Position numbers and translations under genes: made by a program. DNA of 64,000 nt from Variovorax terrae (GTDB lineage: Bacteria; Pseudomonadota; Gammaproteobacteria; Burkholderiales; Burkholderiaceae_C), in the NCBI RefSeq assembly GCF_022809125.1, contig NZ_JALGBI010000001.1, positions 2,418,001-2,482,000 of the forward strand. The letters run 5' to 3'. The notes beneath the pieces were generated by a model that was not told where the DNA came from, did no database searches, and worked only from the letters and a program-made list of their open reading frames with translations. Each line of letters opens with the position of its first letter. Within the stretch, counting starts at the first letter, position 1. Shown here one piece after another: positions 40,109 through 50,209 of this stretch.

Positions 40109-41755
40109 TCAGACGTCGATCGCCGCGGCCGAGCCGGCCTGCTTGCGCAGCTCGAACTTCTGGATCTTGCCGGTCGAGGTCTTGGGCAGCTCGCCGAACA
40201 CCACGGCGCGCGGCACCTTGAAGCCCGCCAGGTGCTTCTTGCAATGCGCCACGATGGCCTCGGCCGTGGTCTGCGCGCCGGCCTTCAGCTCGACGAAGGC
40301 GCAGGGCGTCTCGCCCCACTTCGGGTCGGCCTTGGCCACCACGGCGGCGGCCAGCACGTCGGGGTGGCGGTAGAGCACGTCCTCCACCTCGATCGACGAG
40401 ATGTTCTCGCCGCCCGAGATGATGATGTCCTTGCTGCGGTCCTTGATCTTGATGTAGCCGTCGGGGTACTGCACGGCAAGGTCGCCGCTGTGGAACCAGC
40501 CGCCGGCAAACGCCTCCTGCGTGGCCTGCGGGTTCTTCAGGTAGCCCTTCATCGCGATGTTGCCGCGGAACATGATCTCGCCCATGGTCTCGCCGTCCTG
40601 CGGCACGGGCTGCATCGTCTGCGGATCGAGCACGCGCGCGTCGCGCTCCAGGTGGTAGCGCACGCCCTGGCGCGCGTTGAGGCGGGCGCGCTCGCCGATG
40701 TCCAACGCGTCCCATTCGCCGTGCTTGGCACACACGGTGGCCGGGCCGTAGACCTCGGTCAGGCCATAGACATGGGTCAGGTCGAACCCCATCTGCTCCA
40801 TGCCCTCGATCATCGAGGCCGGCGGCGCGGCGCCGGCCACCATGGCCTTGACGCCGGCGGGAACGCCCGCCTTCATGGCCTCGGGCGCGTTCACCAGCAG
40901 GCCATGCACGATGGGCGCGCCGCAGTAGTGCGTGACGCCGTGGTCACGGATGGCATCGAAGATGGCCTGCGCCTCGACCTTGCGCAGGCACACGTTGACG
41001 CCGGCGCGCGCCGCCACCGTCCACGGAAAGCACCAGCCGTTGCAATGGAACATGGGCAGCGTCCACAGGTAGGCCGCATGCTTGGGCATGTCCCATTCGA
41101 GGATGTTGGACAGCGCATTGAGGGCCGCGCCGCGGTGGTGGTAGACCACGCCCTTGGGGTTGCCGGTGGTGCCGCTGGTGTAGTTGAGCGCGATCGCATC
41201 CCACTCGTCGCCGGGCAGCGCCCAGGCGAACTGCGGGTCGCCGCCGGCCAGGAAGGCCTCGTAGGTGAGGCTGCCGATGCGCTGCACCGGGCCGCCATAG
41301 ACCGGGTCTTCCACGTCGATCACCAGCAGCGGTTCGCTCGACTGGCGCAGCGCGAGGGCCTCGCGCATCACCCCGGCGAACTCGGGATCGACGATCACCA
41401 CCCGGGCCTCGCCGTGGTCCAGCATGAAGGCCAGCGTGGGCGCGTCGAGCCGGGTGTTGAGTGCATTGAGCACCGCGCCCGCCATCGGGATGCCGAAATG
41501 CGCCTCCACCATCGGCGGCGTGTTGGGCAGCATCACGGCCACCGTGTCGTTGCGGCCCACGCCCGCCCCGCGCAGCGCGCTGGCCAGCCGGCGGCAGCGC
41601 ACGTAGACCTCACCCCAGCTGCGGCGCAGCGTGCCATGGACCACCGCCAGGCGCTGCGGATAGACCTCGGCCGTGCGCTCGATGAACGACAGCGGCGACA
41701 GCGGTGCGTGGTTGGCCTCGGTGCGCGGCAGGTCCTGGTCGAAAATACGGGGCAT
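40109..41755 (-). CDS. Acyl-CoA synthetase (AMP-forming), DmdB/medium-chain type
   Basis: A 548-residue ANL-superfamily ligase that activates a carboxylic acid via acyl-AMP to acyl-CoA. The P-loop-like motif YTSGTTGNPKGVVY, the A5 motif VYGLTEVYGPAT, the hinge region YIKIKDRSKDIIISGGENISS and the C-terminal catalytic Lys in TSTGKIQKFELR are complete. The pattern matches the 3-methylmercaptopropionyl-CoA ligase / medium-chain group; the real substrate is uncertain. Start 41755 (MPRIFDQDL) is chosen over 41827. It is divergent from dnaG. Confidence 0.9.
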   Translation of the reverse strand: MPRIFDQDLPRTEANHAPLSPLSFIERTAEVYPQRLAVVHGTLRRSWGEVYVRCRRLASALRGAGVGRNDTVAVMLPNTPPMVEAHFGIPMAGAVLNALNTRLDAPTLAFMLDHGEARVVIVDPEFAGVMREALALRQSSEPLLVIDVEDPVYGGPVQRIGSLTYEAFLAGGDPQFAWALPGDEWDAIALNYTSGTTGNPKGVVYHHRGAALNALSNILEWDMPKHAAYLWTLPMFHCNGWCFPWTVAARAGVNVCLRKVEAQAIFDAIRDHGVTHYCGAPIVHGLLVNAPEAMKAGVPAGVKAMVAGAAPPASMIEGMEQMGFDLTHVYGLTEVYGPATVCAKHGEWDALDIGERARLNARQGVRYHLERDARVLDPQTMQPVPQDGETMGEIMFRGNIAMKGYLKNPQATQEAFAGGWFHSGDLAVQYPDGYIKIKDRSKDIIISGGENISSIEVEDVLYRHPDVLAAAVVAKADPKWGETPCAFVELKAGAQTTAEAIVAHCKKHLAGFKVPRAVVFGELPKTSTGKIQKFELRKQAGSAAAIDV

Positions 41756-41859
41756 GGTGCGGTCTCCTTGAATGGGTCTTGTGGGTGTCAGCCGCCAAGC
41801 GTAGCGGCTTTTCGGCGCGCGCCCCATTAAGTAGAAATACCGAACGGCGACCTTTCGGG

Positions 41860-41865
41860 GACAAT
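41860..41865 (+). promoter_or_regulatory. -10-like element next to the dnaG start
   Basis: GACAAT lies only 6 bases before the GTG start of dnaG, with no ribosome site between, which suggests a leaderless mRNA. Spacing is the only evidence. Confidence 0.4.
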
Positions 41866-41871
41866 CCCGGC

Positions 41872-43758
41872 GTGGCCATCCCCCAGTCTTTCATCCAGGA
41901 ATTGCTTGCGCGCGCCGACGTGGTCGAGATCGTCGGCCGCTACGTACAGCTCAAGAAGGGCGGCGCCAATTTCATGGGGCTGTGCCCGTTCCACGGCGAG
42001 AAATCGCCCTCGTTCTCGGTCAGCCCGTCCAAGCAGTTCTACCACTGCTTCGGCTGCGGCAAGAACGGCAACGCCATCAGCTTCCTGATGGAGCACGCGG
42101 GCATGACCTTCGTGGAGGCCGTGAAGGACCTGGCCCAGCAGTACGGCCTGCAGGTGCCCGAGGACGACGCCTCGCCGCAGGACCGCGCCCGCGCCGCCGA
42201 GCAGCGGCAGAAGCAGGCCACGCTGAGCGACGTGCTCGAGAAGGCCTGCGATGCCTACAAAAAGAACCTCAAGCACTCGCCCCGCGCCGTTGGCTACTTC
42301 AAGGGCCGCGGCCTCTCGGGCGAAATCGCCAAGCGCTTCGGCCTGGGCTACGCGCCCGAGGGCTGGCGCAGCCTGGCCAGCGTGTTCCCCAGCTACGACG
42401 ACCCGCTGCTGGCCGAGAGCGGCCTGGTCATCGTCAACGAGGACGAGCACTCGGGCGAGGCCAAGCGCTACGACCGCTTCCGCGACCGCGTGATGTTCCC
42501 GATCCGCAACGTCAAGGGCGAATGCATCGGCTTCGGCGGGCGGGTGCTGGGCGACGAGAAACCCAAGTACCTCAACTCGCCCGAGACCCCGGTGTTCAGC
42601 AAGGGCCGCGAACTCTACGGCCTGTTCGAGGCCCGCCAGGCGCTGCGTGAGCAGGGCTACGTGCTGGTGACCGAAGGCTACATGGACGTGGTGGCGCTGG
42701 CGCAGCTCGGCTTTCCCAACGCCGTGGCCACGCTCGGCACGGCCTGCACCTCAGACCATGTGCAGAAGCTGTTCCGCTTCACCGACAGCGTGGTGTTCAG
42801 CTTCGACGGCGACGCCGCCGGCCGGCGCGCCGCGCGCAAGGCGCTGGACGGCGCCCTGCCTTATGCCACCGACGTGCGCTCGGTCAAGTTCCTGTTCCTG
42901 CCGTCCGAGCATGACCCCGACAGCTACATCCGCGAGTTCGGCCAGGACGCGTTCGCGCGCTGCGTGGGCGAGGCCATGCCGCTGTCGCGCTTCCTGGTGG
43001 AATCGGCGCGCGAGGGCTGCGACCTCAACACCGCCGAGGGCCGCGCCCACGCCGCCAGCAATGCCCGGCCGCTGTGGAGCGCCCTGCCCGACGGCGCGCT
43101 CAAGCGGCAGTTGCTGGGCGAGATCGCCGACCTGGTGCAGCTCGGCGGCCATGAGCTGGCCGAACTGTGGAGCGGCCGCCCTGCCGGCGCCCGCCCGGGG
43201 GCGGGAAAGCGCTACGCCAAGGAGGGCTCCCGGGCTGCATCCGCCGGGGACGCCGGCGCCCCGGCCTCCAGGGCCTTCGCGCCGCGCCCGCGCCTGGGCG
43301 GCCGCGCGCTGCCGGCCAGCCGCGCCGACCACGCCGCCCGGCTGCTGCTGGCCAACGCCGCAGCCTGGGAAGCCCTGACCCATGAAGACCACACCCTGCT
43401 GTGCGAACAGCCGGCGCCGCACGGCCCACTGTTCGTCTGGCTCGACAGCCAGTTGCACGAGCATGGCCCCCTGCCCTGGGGCGCCCTGAGCGAGGCCCTG
43501 CACGAGGAGCACGAGTTCGCCGGCCTGGCGCGGCGCCTGATGGCGGGCGCCATCGCGCCCACGGCCGGCACCCCGGCCGAGCCGGCGCCGCCGCAGGAGG
43601 CGCGCCAGGAACTGCGCGCCCTGCTCGACCTGATCCTGGACGACTGGCTCAAGCAGCAGGAAACCGAGGCCCTGGCCGCCTCCGACCTGGAGCGCTACCG
43701 CGAGCTGCACGAGCGCCGACGCGCCCGGCTGGCCGCCAAATCCCCGGGCAAGGCTTGA
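41872..43758 (+). CDS. dnaG: DNA primase
   Basis: A 628-residue primase that makes RNA primers for replication. The CHC2 zinc ribbon (Cys38, His41, Cys59, Cys62), the basic and Toprim catalytic core (VTEGYMDVVALAQ, later SFDGDAAGRRAARKAL and PSEHDPDSYIREFG) and a C-terminal DnaB-interacting helical domain are present. The linker around 440-490 is Ala/Pro/Gly/Arg rich. The start is GTG at 41872 (VAIPQSFIQELLARADVVEIV is the normal opening). rpoD follows, but rpsU, the usual upstream partner in other proteobacteria, is absent here. Confidence 0.97.
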   Translation: MAIPQSFIQELLARADVVEIVGRYVQLKKGGANFMGLCPFHGEKSPSFSVSPSKQFYHCFGCGKNGNAISFLMEHAGMTFVEAVKDLAQQYGLQVPEDDASPQDRARAAEQRQKQATLSDVLEKACDAYKKNLKHSPRAVGYFKGRGLSGEIAKRFGLGYAPEGWRSLASVFPSYDDPLLAESGLVIVNEDEHSGEAKRYDRFRDRVMFPIRNVKGECIGFGGRVLGDEKPKYLNSPETPVFSKGRELYGLFEARQALREQGYVLVTEGYMDVVALAQLGFPNAVATLGTACTSDHVQKLFRFTDSVVFSFDGDAAGRRAARKALDGALPYATDVRSVKFLFLPSEHDPDSYIREFGQDAFARCVGEAMPLSRFLVESAREGCDLNTAEGRAHAASNARPLWSALPDGALKRQLLGEIADLVQLGGHELAELWSGRPAGARPGAGKRYAKEGSRAASAGDAGAPASRAFAPRPRLGGRALPASRADHAARLLLANAAAWEALTHEDHTLLCEQPAPHGPLFVWLDSQLHEHGPLPWGALSEALHEEHEFAGLARRLMAGAIAPTAGTPAEPAPPQEARQELRALLDLILDDWLKQQETEALAASDLERYRELHERRRARLAAKSPGKA

Positions 43759-43780
43759 AATTCCGCCAGGGCGGTATAAT
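43755..43780 (+). promoter_or_regulatory. Probable rpoD promoter
   Basis: A perfect TATAAT lies at 43775-43780. The best -35 nearby is TTGAAA (43755-43760), overlapping the dnaG stop, with a short 14-bp spacer. It would give a leader of about 230 nt before rpoD; the rest of that leader shows no gene. Confidence 0.5.
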
Positions 43781-44016
43781 GTAGGGTTTTCTAGCGGCAA
43801 GAGCGACAGCAGCACCTCCGGGCCCGGCCAACCGTGTCATCAGCACACGACCCGCCACATCACCGCAAGGACTGCACACCAAATGTTCGCCCACCCATCT
43901 TGCCCCTGAGCGACGGCCGGAAACCCCCTTTCCGCCTGTTGTCTCGCCACCCGCGCCGGGAAGTTGTGGCGCTTGTTTGTTTCTTTGTGTCCGTTTTTGA
44001 AGTACCGAGGTCGTCC

Positions 44017-46353
44017 ATGCCCGCTCAAAAGTCCAAGAAGCCCGTCAAGTCCGCTGCCAAGCCCGCTGCAAAAACCGTGACCCGCCCGGCCGCCCCGCCG
44101 GCCAAGGCCGCTGCCAAGGCAGCCAAGCCTGTGGCCCAGGCCGCCGCCAAGCCTGCAACGAAAGCCAAACCAGTGCCCGCATCGAAGTCTCCCGCCCCCG
44201 AAGAGCTGAAGAAAACCGCCAAAGCCGCCGCCGAAGAGGCTCCGAAGAAAAAACCCGGCCGCCCGCCCAAGGCGGCCGCCGCCGAATCCAGCGCCCCGCC
44301 CAAGGCCGGCGCCAAGCGCGGCCGCAAGCCCAAGAGCGCCGCCGCCAAGGATGACGGCGCCGAGGAAGACCTGTCCGACATCGAGGCCGAGTTCGCCGAG
44401 GAGCCCGCCGCCACCGAGACCCCGGAGAAGGTCAAGCCGCTGCGCATGAAGATCAGCAAGGCCAAGGAACGGGCCTTGATGAAGGAATTCGGCCTGGACG
44501 AAACCGTGCTGTCCGAAGAAGACATGGCCAAGCGCCGCCAGCGCCTGAAGACGCTGATCACGCTGGGCAAGACCCGCGGCTACCTGACCCAGGTCGAAAT
44601 CTCCGACCACCTGCCCGACAAGCTGGTGGATGCCGAGACCATGGAAGTCGTGGTCACCATGCTGAACGACCTCGGCGTGGCCGTGTACGAGCAGACGCCC
44701 GACGCCGAGACCCTGTTCCAGAACAACGTGACGCCCACCGCCGCCACGGTGGAAGAGGCCGAGGAAGAAGCCGAAGCCGCCCTGTCCACCGTGGACAGCG
44801 AATTCGGCCGCACCACCGACCCGGTGCGCATGTACATGCGCGAGATGGGCACGGTGGAGCTGCTCACGCGCGAAGGCGAGATCGAGATCGCCAAGCGCAT
44901 CGAGGGCGGCCTGATGCGCATGATGGAAGCCATCAGTGCCTCGCCCGCCACGATTGCCGAGGTGTTCCGCCTGGCCGACGAGATCCGTGAAGGCAAGGTG
45001 GTGATCTCCACCGTGGTGGACGGCTTCTCCAACCCGAACGAGGCCGACGACTACGTGGCCGAGGAAGACTTCGACGAGTTCGATGCCGACGACGACGACG
45101 ACGGCAACGGCGGCTCCAAGGCCCTGACCAAGAAGCTCGAGGAACTCAAGCGCGAGGCGCTCAGCCGCTTCGACAAGCTGCGCGAGCTGTTCGAGAAGGT
45201 GCACAAGAGCTACGACAAGGAAGGCTACGGCAGCCCCACCTACGTGAAGGCCCAGAAGGCCCTGAGCGACGAGCTCATGACCATCCGCTTCACCGCCAAG
45301 ACCATCGAGAAGCTGTGCGACATGGTGCGCGCCCAGGTGGACGACGTGCGCAAGAAGGAGCGCGAGCTGCGCCGCATCATCGTGGACAAGTGCGGCATGC
45401 CGCAGGAAACCTTCATCAAGGACTTCCCGCCCAACCTGCTCAACCTCAAGTGGGTCGAGAAGCAGGCCGCCGCCGGCAAGCCCTGGAGCACGATCATCGC
45501 GCGCAACATCCCGCCGATCCAGGAACTGCAGCAGAAGCTGATGGACCTGCAATCGCGCGTGGTGGTGCCGCTGTCCGAGCTCAAGGACATCAACAAGCGC
45601 ATGAACGAAGGCGAGGCCTCGTCGCGCGACGCCAAGAAGGAAATGATCGAGGCCAATCTGCGCCTCGTGATCTCCATCGCCAAGAAGTACACCAACCGCG
45701 GCCTGCAGTTCCTCGACCTGATCCAGGAAGGCAACATCGGCCTGATGAAGGCGGTGGACAAGTTCGAATACCGCCGCGGCTACAAGTTCTCGACCTACGC
45801 CACGTGGTGGATCCGCCAGGCCATCACGCGCTCGATCGCCGACCAGGCGCGCACCATCCGCATCCCGGTACACATGATCGAGACCATCAACAAGATGAAC
45901 CGCATCTCGCGCCAGCACTTGCAGGAGTTCGGCTTCGAGCCCGACGCCGGCATCCTGGCCGCAAAGATGGAGATCCCGGAAGACAAGATCCGCAAGATCA
46001 TGAAGATCGCCAAGGAGCCGATCTCGATGGAAACCCCCATCGGCGACGACGACGACTCGCACCTGGGCGACTTCATCGAGGACAGCGCCAACACCGCGCC
46101 GATCGAGGCCGCGATGCAGGCCGGCCTGCGCGACGTGGTCAAGGACATCCTCGACAGCCTGACGCCGCGCGAGGCCAAGGTGCTGCGCATGCGCTTCGGC
46201 ATCGAGATGAGCACCGACCACACGCTCGAAGAAGTGGGCAAGCAGTTCGACGTGACGCGCGAGCGCATCCGCCAGATCGAAGCCAAGGCGCTGCGCAAGC
46301 TCAAGCACCCGAGCCGCAGCGACAAGCTGCGCAGCTTCATCGACACGCTGTAA
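44017..46353 (+). CDS. rpoD: RNA polymerase primary sigma factor (sigma-70)
   Basis: A 778-residue housekeeping sigma factor. Residues 1-110 are a Lys/Ala/Pro-rich extension with two AT-hook-like motifs (PGRPPK near 80-85 and RGRKPK at 101-106). Region 1.1 spans about 175-250, region 1.2 contains [21 protein letters not shown], and an acidic non-conserved region follows ([12 protein letters not shown]). Regions 2-4 are complete ([71 protein letters not shown]). GAGG precedes the ATG by 6 bases. It is larger than E. coli RpoD (613), mostly through the N-terminal tail. Confidence 0.97.
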   Translation: MPAQKSKKPVKSAAKPAAKTVTRPAAPPAKAAAKAAKPVAQAAAKPATKAKPVPASKSPAPEELKKTAKAAAEEAPKKKPGRPPKAAAAESSAPPKAGAKRGRKPKSAAAKDDGAEEDLSDIEAEFAEEPAATETPEKVKPLRMKISKAKERALMKEFGLDETVLSEEDMAKRRQRLKTLITLGKTRGYLTQVEISDHLPDKLVDAETMEVVVTMLNDLGVAVYEQTPDAETLFQNNVTPTAATVEEAEEEAEAALSTVDSEFGRTTDPVRMYMREMGTVELLTREGEIEIAKRIEGGLMRMMEAISASPATIAEVFRLADEIREGKVVISTVVDGFSNPNEADDYVAEEDFDEFDADDDDDGNGGSKALTKKLEELKREALSRFDKLRELFEKVHKSYDKEGYGSPTYVKAQKALSDELMTIRFTAKTIEKLCDMVRAQVDDVRKKERELRRIIVDKCGMPQETFIKDFPPNLLNLKWVEKQAAAGKPWSTIIARNIPPIQELQQKLMDLQSRVVVPLSELKDINKRMNEGEASSRDAKKEMIEANLRLVISIAKKYTNRGLQFLDLIQEGNIGLMKAVDKFEYRRGYKFSTYATWWIRQAITRSIADQARTIRIPVHMIETINKMNRISRQHLQEFGFEPDAGILAAKMEIPEDKIRKIMKIAKEPISMETPIGDDDDSHLGDFIEDSANTAPIEAAMQAGLRDVVKDILDSLTPREAKVLRMRFGIEMSTDHTLEEVGKQFDVTRERIRQIEAKALRKLKHPSRSDKLRSFIDTL

Positions 46354-46382
46354 ACGCGCGCCGCCCGCCGGCCACGTGAAAA

Positions 46383-46407
46383 AGGGCACCGCAAGGTGCC
46401 CTTTTTT
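46383..46407. terminator. Bidirectional terminator between rpoD and a convergent lysR
   Basis: GGGCACC / GGTGCCC stem with a GCAA loop, T6 on the plus side and T5 on the minus side. It can serve both rpoD and the convergent LysR gene. Confidence 0.92.
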
Positions 46408-46425
46408 CATTGGGGAAGCGCCGCC

Positions 46426-47391
46426 TCAGTCGCCCGCTGCCGGTGGCGCGGCGTCCTCAGGCGGCGGGCGAGGCGATCCCAGGCCGTCCTGCAGGAAGCT
46501 GCGCGCCTGCTCGAGGAAGGCCTGGCCCATGCGCGAGACCGGCCGGTCCCGCACCACCAGGCCGCACACCTTGATGGGCACCTTGGGGCTGAAGCGGTGG
46601 CTGCTGCTCACGCTGCCCGGGCGGTAGCGCGCAGTCAGTTCATCCACGAACCCGATGCCCAGGCCCTGGTCCACCAGCACGCTGGCCACATTGGAAAAGC
46701 GCGCCTCGATCGAAGGGTTGTAGTGGTCGCCCGCGCGCTCGAAGGCCGCATCGATCAGCGCCCCCAGCGGCGCGCCGGGCGCGGGGCCGATGAGGGTGCG
46801 CTCGCGCAGATCGAACGGCGAGAGCACGGGCTTGACCGCCAGCGGATCGCCGGGCGGGCACAGGCACATCATCTGCGCCTCGACCAGCACGTCCTGGACC
46901 AGGCTGGGCCGCGTGGGCGGGCGCATGGCCACGCCGATGTCGGCGCTGCCGCTTTCCACGTTCTCCAGCAGCTCGTCCATGCGCAGCGTCTCCAGCGCGA
47001 TGCGCACGTCCGGATGGTCCTGCAGGAAGAGCCGCAGCACCGACGGCACGAGATACTGCGACAGCTCCGCGGTGGCGGCGATGCGCAATACACCGGCGCG
47101 GCCCGTGCGCAGGTCCCAGGCCTTGCGCTGGATCGCCTCGTGCACGCGAAACAGCGGCTCGGCATCGGCCAGCAGGATGCGCGCATCCGGCGTGGGCAGC
47201 AGCCGGTTGCTCACGCGGTCGAACAGCTGCACGCCGATCTTCGCCTCGGCCAGCTTGATCGCGTTGCTGACCGCAGGCTGCGACATGCCCAGCTCTTCGG
47301 CCGCGCCGATGGTGGTGCGGTAGCGCATGACGGCGCGCAACACCTCGAGCTGGCGCAGGTTGATCAGGGTGCGTGTCGATGAATCTGTCAT
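46426..47391 (-). CDS. LysR-family regulator of the 46-60 kb catabolic cluster
   Basis: A 321-residue LysR protein. The helix-turn-helix spans about 12-70 (LRQLEVLRAVMRYRTTIGAAEELGMSQPAVSNAIKLAE, then LFDRVSNRLLPT), with an effector-binding domain at about 95-300 and a proline-rich tail. It is divergent from the ABC transporter and lyase genes. A TAT-N11-ATA site lies between them, and two more lie at the second divergent promoter of the cluster, so one regulon is inferred. The effector is probably the imported substrate or an intermediate. Confidence 0.9.
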   Translation of the reverse strand: MTDSSTRTLINLRQLEVLRAVMRYRTTIGAAEELGMSQPAVSNAIKLAEAKIGVQLFDRVSNRLLPTPDARILLADAEPLFRVHEAIQRKAWDLRTGRAGVLRIAATAELSQYLVPSVLRLFLQDHPDVRIALETLRMDELLENVESGSADIGVAMRPPTRPSLVQDVLVEAQMMCLCPPGDPLAVKPVLSPFDLRERTLIGPAPGAPLGALIDAAFERAGDHYNPSIEARFSNVASVLVDQGLGIGFVDELTARYRPGSVSSSHRFSPKVPIKVCGLVVRDRPVSRMGQAFLEQARSFLQDGLGSPRPPPEDAAPPAAGD

Positions 47392-47509
47392 GAAGGTGAG
47401 TGGCCCCGTTTTTCATGTGGTCTTGCTGCTGTGCAGCATGGCGCCGCATGGCGCGCCCCAAAACGGCGCGCGGGGTCTTGTGCCTGGTGCATGCTACACC
47501 ACGCGGCAC

Positions 47510-47528
47510 ATATACCGAGTCCTTATAG
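47510..47528. promoter_or_regulatory. LysR-type site 1 (ATAT-N11-ATAG)
   Basis: ATAT (47510-47513), 11 bases, ATAG (47525-47528), in the 238-bp divergent region between lysR and the ABC binding-protein gene. On the minus strand it reads GACTATAAG, shared exactly with the site at 54216. No other element was recognised in 47392-47629. Confidence 0.6.
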
Positions 47529-47629
47529 TCGCGCCCCCAAACGGAATTGAAGCGGCGCTATCAGCGGACTTATTCTTCGGCTTACTTCTTGCTCACTTCC
47601 GAGTGGAAGATTCTACGAAGGGCTTCACC

Positions 47630-48481
47630 GTGTATCTCAATCGTTTGCGCTCTGCCTTGGCGCTGGTGGCAATTGCCGGAGGCGCGAGCCTGGCTCCGGT
47701 GGCTGCGACAGCCCAGAACTGCACTCCCACCATCCCCAAGAGTGAATTGATCTCCGAGGGAAAGCTCATGCTTTCCACCAACCCGACGCTGCGCCCGCTG
47801 CAGTACATCGACACCACCGGCGAGCTCAAGGGCATGAACGTCGAGCTGGCCAACGAGATCGCCAAGCGCCTGTGCCTGAAGGCCGAGCTGGTCCGCATGG
47901 ACTTCCCGGCCATGATCCCCGCGCTCAAGGCCGGCCGCTTCGACGGCATCAACACCGGCATGTTCTACACCGACGAGCGCGCGAAGATGATGTGGGCCAT
48001 CCCCTACGCCATGTCGGCCATCGACGTGGTGGGCGCACCCAGCACCAAGGTCGCCGTCGCTTCGCCCGAGGCGATGGAAGGCATGACCGTCGGCGTCGAG
48101 ACCGATTCGTACCAGGAGCGCTGGCTGCGCACGGTCGACAAGGAAAACCAGGCCAAGGGCAAGAAGGCGATGAAGATCAACGCCTTCCCGACCGCCAGCG
48201 ACGTGATGGCTGCGCTGCGCGCCGGACAGCTCGACGTGGCCGCGTTCCCCAACTACGCGGGCGGCGCCTTCGTGAAGAGCGGCATCGCCAAGATGCTGCT
48301 GCCCGCGCAGGGCGGCTCGCCGACCATGATGAGCTTCCGCTCCAAGGTCGTGGCCGACGCCGTGGTCAAGGTGTACAACGACATGGTCCAGGATGGCACC
48401 TACGACCGCATCCTGGGCGGGTACGCCATGACCCGGCTGCCGGAGCGCGTGATCGCGATCCGCGGCGAAGGCCCGAAATAA
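47630..48481 (+). CDS. Amino-acid-type ABC transporter substrate-binding protein
   Basis: A 283-residue periplasmic binding protein of the polar amino acid family (SBP_bac_3). The signal peptide ends near A-T-A-Q (about residue 28). The mature part shows TNPTLRPLQYIDTTGELKGMNVELANEIAKRL, the usual first-lobe pattern, and DVMAALRAGQLDVAAFPN in the second. The start is GTG at 47630, 8 bases after AAGGG. Ligand is unknown; the neighbouring dihydropyrimidinase- and AllA-like genes suggest a ureido or cyclic amide compound. Confidence 0.88.
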   Translation: MYLNRLRSALALVAIAGGASLAPVAATAQNCTPTIPKSELISEGKLMLSTNPTLRPLQYIDTTGELKGMNVELANEIAKRLCLKAELVRMDFPAMIPALKAGRFDGINTGMFYTDERAKMMWAIPYAMSAIDVVGAPSTKVAVASPEAMEGMTVGVETDSYQERWLRTVDKENQAKGKKAMKINAFPTASDVMAALRAGQLDVAAFPNYAGGAFVKSGIAKMLLPAQGGSPTMMSFRSKVVADAVVKVYNDMVQDGTYDRILGGYAMTRLPERVIAIRGEGPK

Positions 48482-48505
48482 ACAACCACAGGAACGCAGG
48501 ACACC

Positions 48506-49183
48506 ATGGAGTTCTTCAAGCCGGATGCCTTCCTCGGCTACCTGACCAACGGATTCCTGCTCAAGGGTGTCCTCGTCACGCTCGGCATGACGGTGGTCAC
48601 CGTCATTGGCGGCATGCTGCTGGGGGTGATCGTCGCCTTCATGCGCATGGCCGCCAACCCGGCGATCAGCTATCTTGCGCGCTTCTACCTCTGGGTCTTC
48701 CGCGGCACGCCGCTGCTGATCCAGCTGGTGATCATCTACACCGGCCTGCCGCAGCTCGGCATCCGCCTGGGCGTGGTCGAGTCGTCGCTGCTGGCGCTGA
48801 TCCTCAACGAAGCGGCTTACATGGCCGAGATCGTGCGCAGCGGCTTCCTGGGCGTGCCCGCCGGGCAGCGCGAAGCGGCCGATTCGCTGGGCCTACCGCG
48901 CTGGCTCGTGGTGTGGAAGGTCACCTTCCCGCAGGCCTTCCGCCTGATGATTCCGCCGCTGGGCAATTCGATCAACGGCTTGCTCAAGTCCACCTCGATC
49001 ACCTCGGTGATCTCGATGGAAGAGCTGCTGCGCCGCAGCCAGATGGTGATGCAGGAGAAGTTCGAGGTGCTGGAGGTGTTCGCCGCCGCCGCCGTGTTCT
49101 ACCTCATCATGACGACCGCCTGGGGCCTGGTGCAGGCCCAGCTTGAAAAACGCTTCGGCGCGCCGATGGCGCCGCGCACATGA
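48506..49183 (+). CDS. Amino-acid-type ABC transporter permease
   Basis: A 225-residue HisM/GlnP-type permease with five helices. The EAA loop is present (EAADSLGLPRWLVVWKVTFPQA). Only one permease gene is in the cluster, so a homodimer is expected. It is 24 bp after the binding-protein gene. Its stop overlaps an ATG at 49180 (ATGA) that could be an alternative start for the next gene. Confidence 0.92.
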   Translation: MEFFKPDAFLGYLTNGFLLKGVLVTLGMTVVTVIGGMLLGVIVAFMRMAANPAISYLARFYLWVFRGTPLLIQLVIIYTGLPQLGIRLGVVESSLLALILNEAAYMAEIVRSGFLGVPAGQREAADSLGLPRWLVVWKVTFPQAFRLMIPPLGNSINGLLKSTSITSVISMEELLRRSQMVMQEKFEVLEVFAAAAVFYLIMTTAWGLVQAQLEKRFGAPMAPRT

Positions 49184-49245
49184 GACCGGCCTCGCCCGCG
49201 CTGCCGCGCAGCACGGGCGCCTCCTCCCTTCCTTCACAAACATCC

Positions 49246-50172
49246 ATGAACAGCCACTGGCTGCGACGCCTCACCGTCGCCACCATCCTTCCCTTCCACG
49301 CTGACGGCCGCATCGACTGGGACGGCTTCACGCGCGTGCTCGGCTACTGCACGACCCAGCCCGAGGTCAGCTCCGTCTTCGTCAACGGCCACGCCGGCGA
49401 AAGCGGCGCGCTCACGCCCGATGAACGCGCCGAGGTCATCCGCTTCACACGCCGCCACATGGCACCGGGCCAATGCCTGGTGGCCGGCCTGGTGGCGCGC
49501 GACACCGCCGACGCGGTCGAGCAGGCGCGCCAGGCGCAGGACAGCGGCGCCGACGTGCTGACCGTGTTCCCGCTCGAATTCCCCGGCCTGGAGGCCGCCG
49601 CGCGCAGCCAGGCGCAGATCGCCCACGTGCGCACCATCGGCGAAGCGGTGGACACGCCGCTGGCGCTGTTCCAGTACCCGTTCGCTTCGCCTGCCACGCA
49701 CGACACAGCCACGCTGGCGGCCATTGCCGCGCTGCCCCGGCTGCTCGGCATCAAGGAAGGCTCGGACAGCATGACGCTGTACGAGGACAACCTGCGCGCG
49801 ACCAAGGCCGCCAACCCCGGCCTGCTGATGCTGCCGTCCAACTTCGACTGGTTCCTGCCGCAGCTCGCCGTGGGCGGCGACGGCATCCTCTCGGGCCTGG
49901 CCAGCCTGGCACCCCAGGCGCTGGCACACCTGTGGCGGGCCAGCGAGGCCCGCGACCTCAACGCCATGCGCGCCGCCAACGACGCGCTCTACCCGCTGGT
50001 GCGCGCGGTCTATGCGCTGCCGCGCTCCGACATGTATGCGCGCATCAAGGTCGCGCTGCACGACGACGGGCTGATCCGCTCGGCCTTCTCGCGCACCTGC
50101 AAGACCGTCTTCGACGACGCGCAGCGCGCCGCCCTGCGCCACGGCCTGGCCCATGCGCGCGCCCTCGCCTGA
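49246..50172 (+). CDS. DapA-family lyase/aldolase embedded in the ABC operon
   Basis: A 308-residue dihydrodipicolinate-synthase/N-acetylneuraminate-lyase family protein. The Schiff-base Lys170 (LLGIKEGSDS) and the catalytic Tyr144 (LFQYPFAS) are present. The substrate loop reads V-N-G-H-A-G-E instead of the DapA T-T-G-E pattern, so lysine synthesis is unlikely. It forms or breaks a bond next to a 2-oxoacid. The paralogue at 53199-54137 shares NGHAGE. The start at 49246 is chosen by family length; 49180 is possible. Its place between permease and ATPase genes ties it to the imported compound. Confidence 0.88.
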   Translation: MNSHWLRRLTVATILPFHADGRIDWDGFTRVLGYCTTQPEVSSVFVNGHAGESGALTPDERAEVIRFTRRHMAPGQCLVAGLVARDTADAVEQARQAQDSGADVLTVFPLEFPGLEAAARSQAQIAHVRTIGEAVDTPLALFQYPFASPATHDTATLAAIAALPRLLGIKEGSDSMTLYEDNLRATKAANPGLLMLPSNFDWFLPQLAVGGDGILSGLASLAPQALAHLWRASEARDLNAMRAANDALYPLVRAVYALPRSDMYARIKVALHDDGLIRSAFSRTCKTVFDDAQRAALRHGLAHARALA

Positions 50173-50209
50173 ACCTCTCCCTTCCCCCGATATCCGCCAA
50201 GGACCCGCC

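Noticed and set aside
43840..46410. A minus-strand open frame of 856 codons opposite rpoD
   Set aside because: Antisense shadow; its composition mirrors the complement of rpoD codons.
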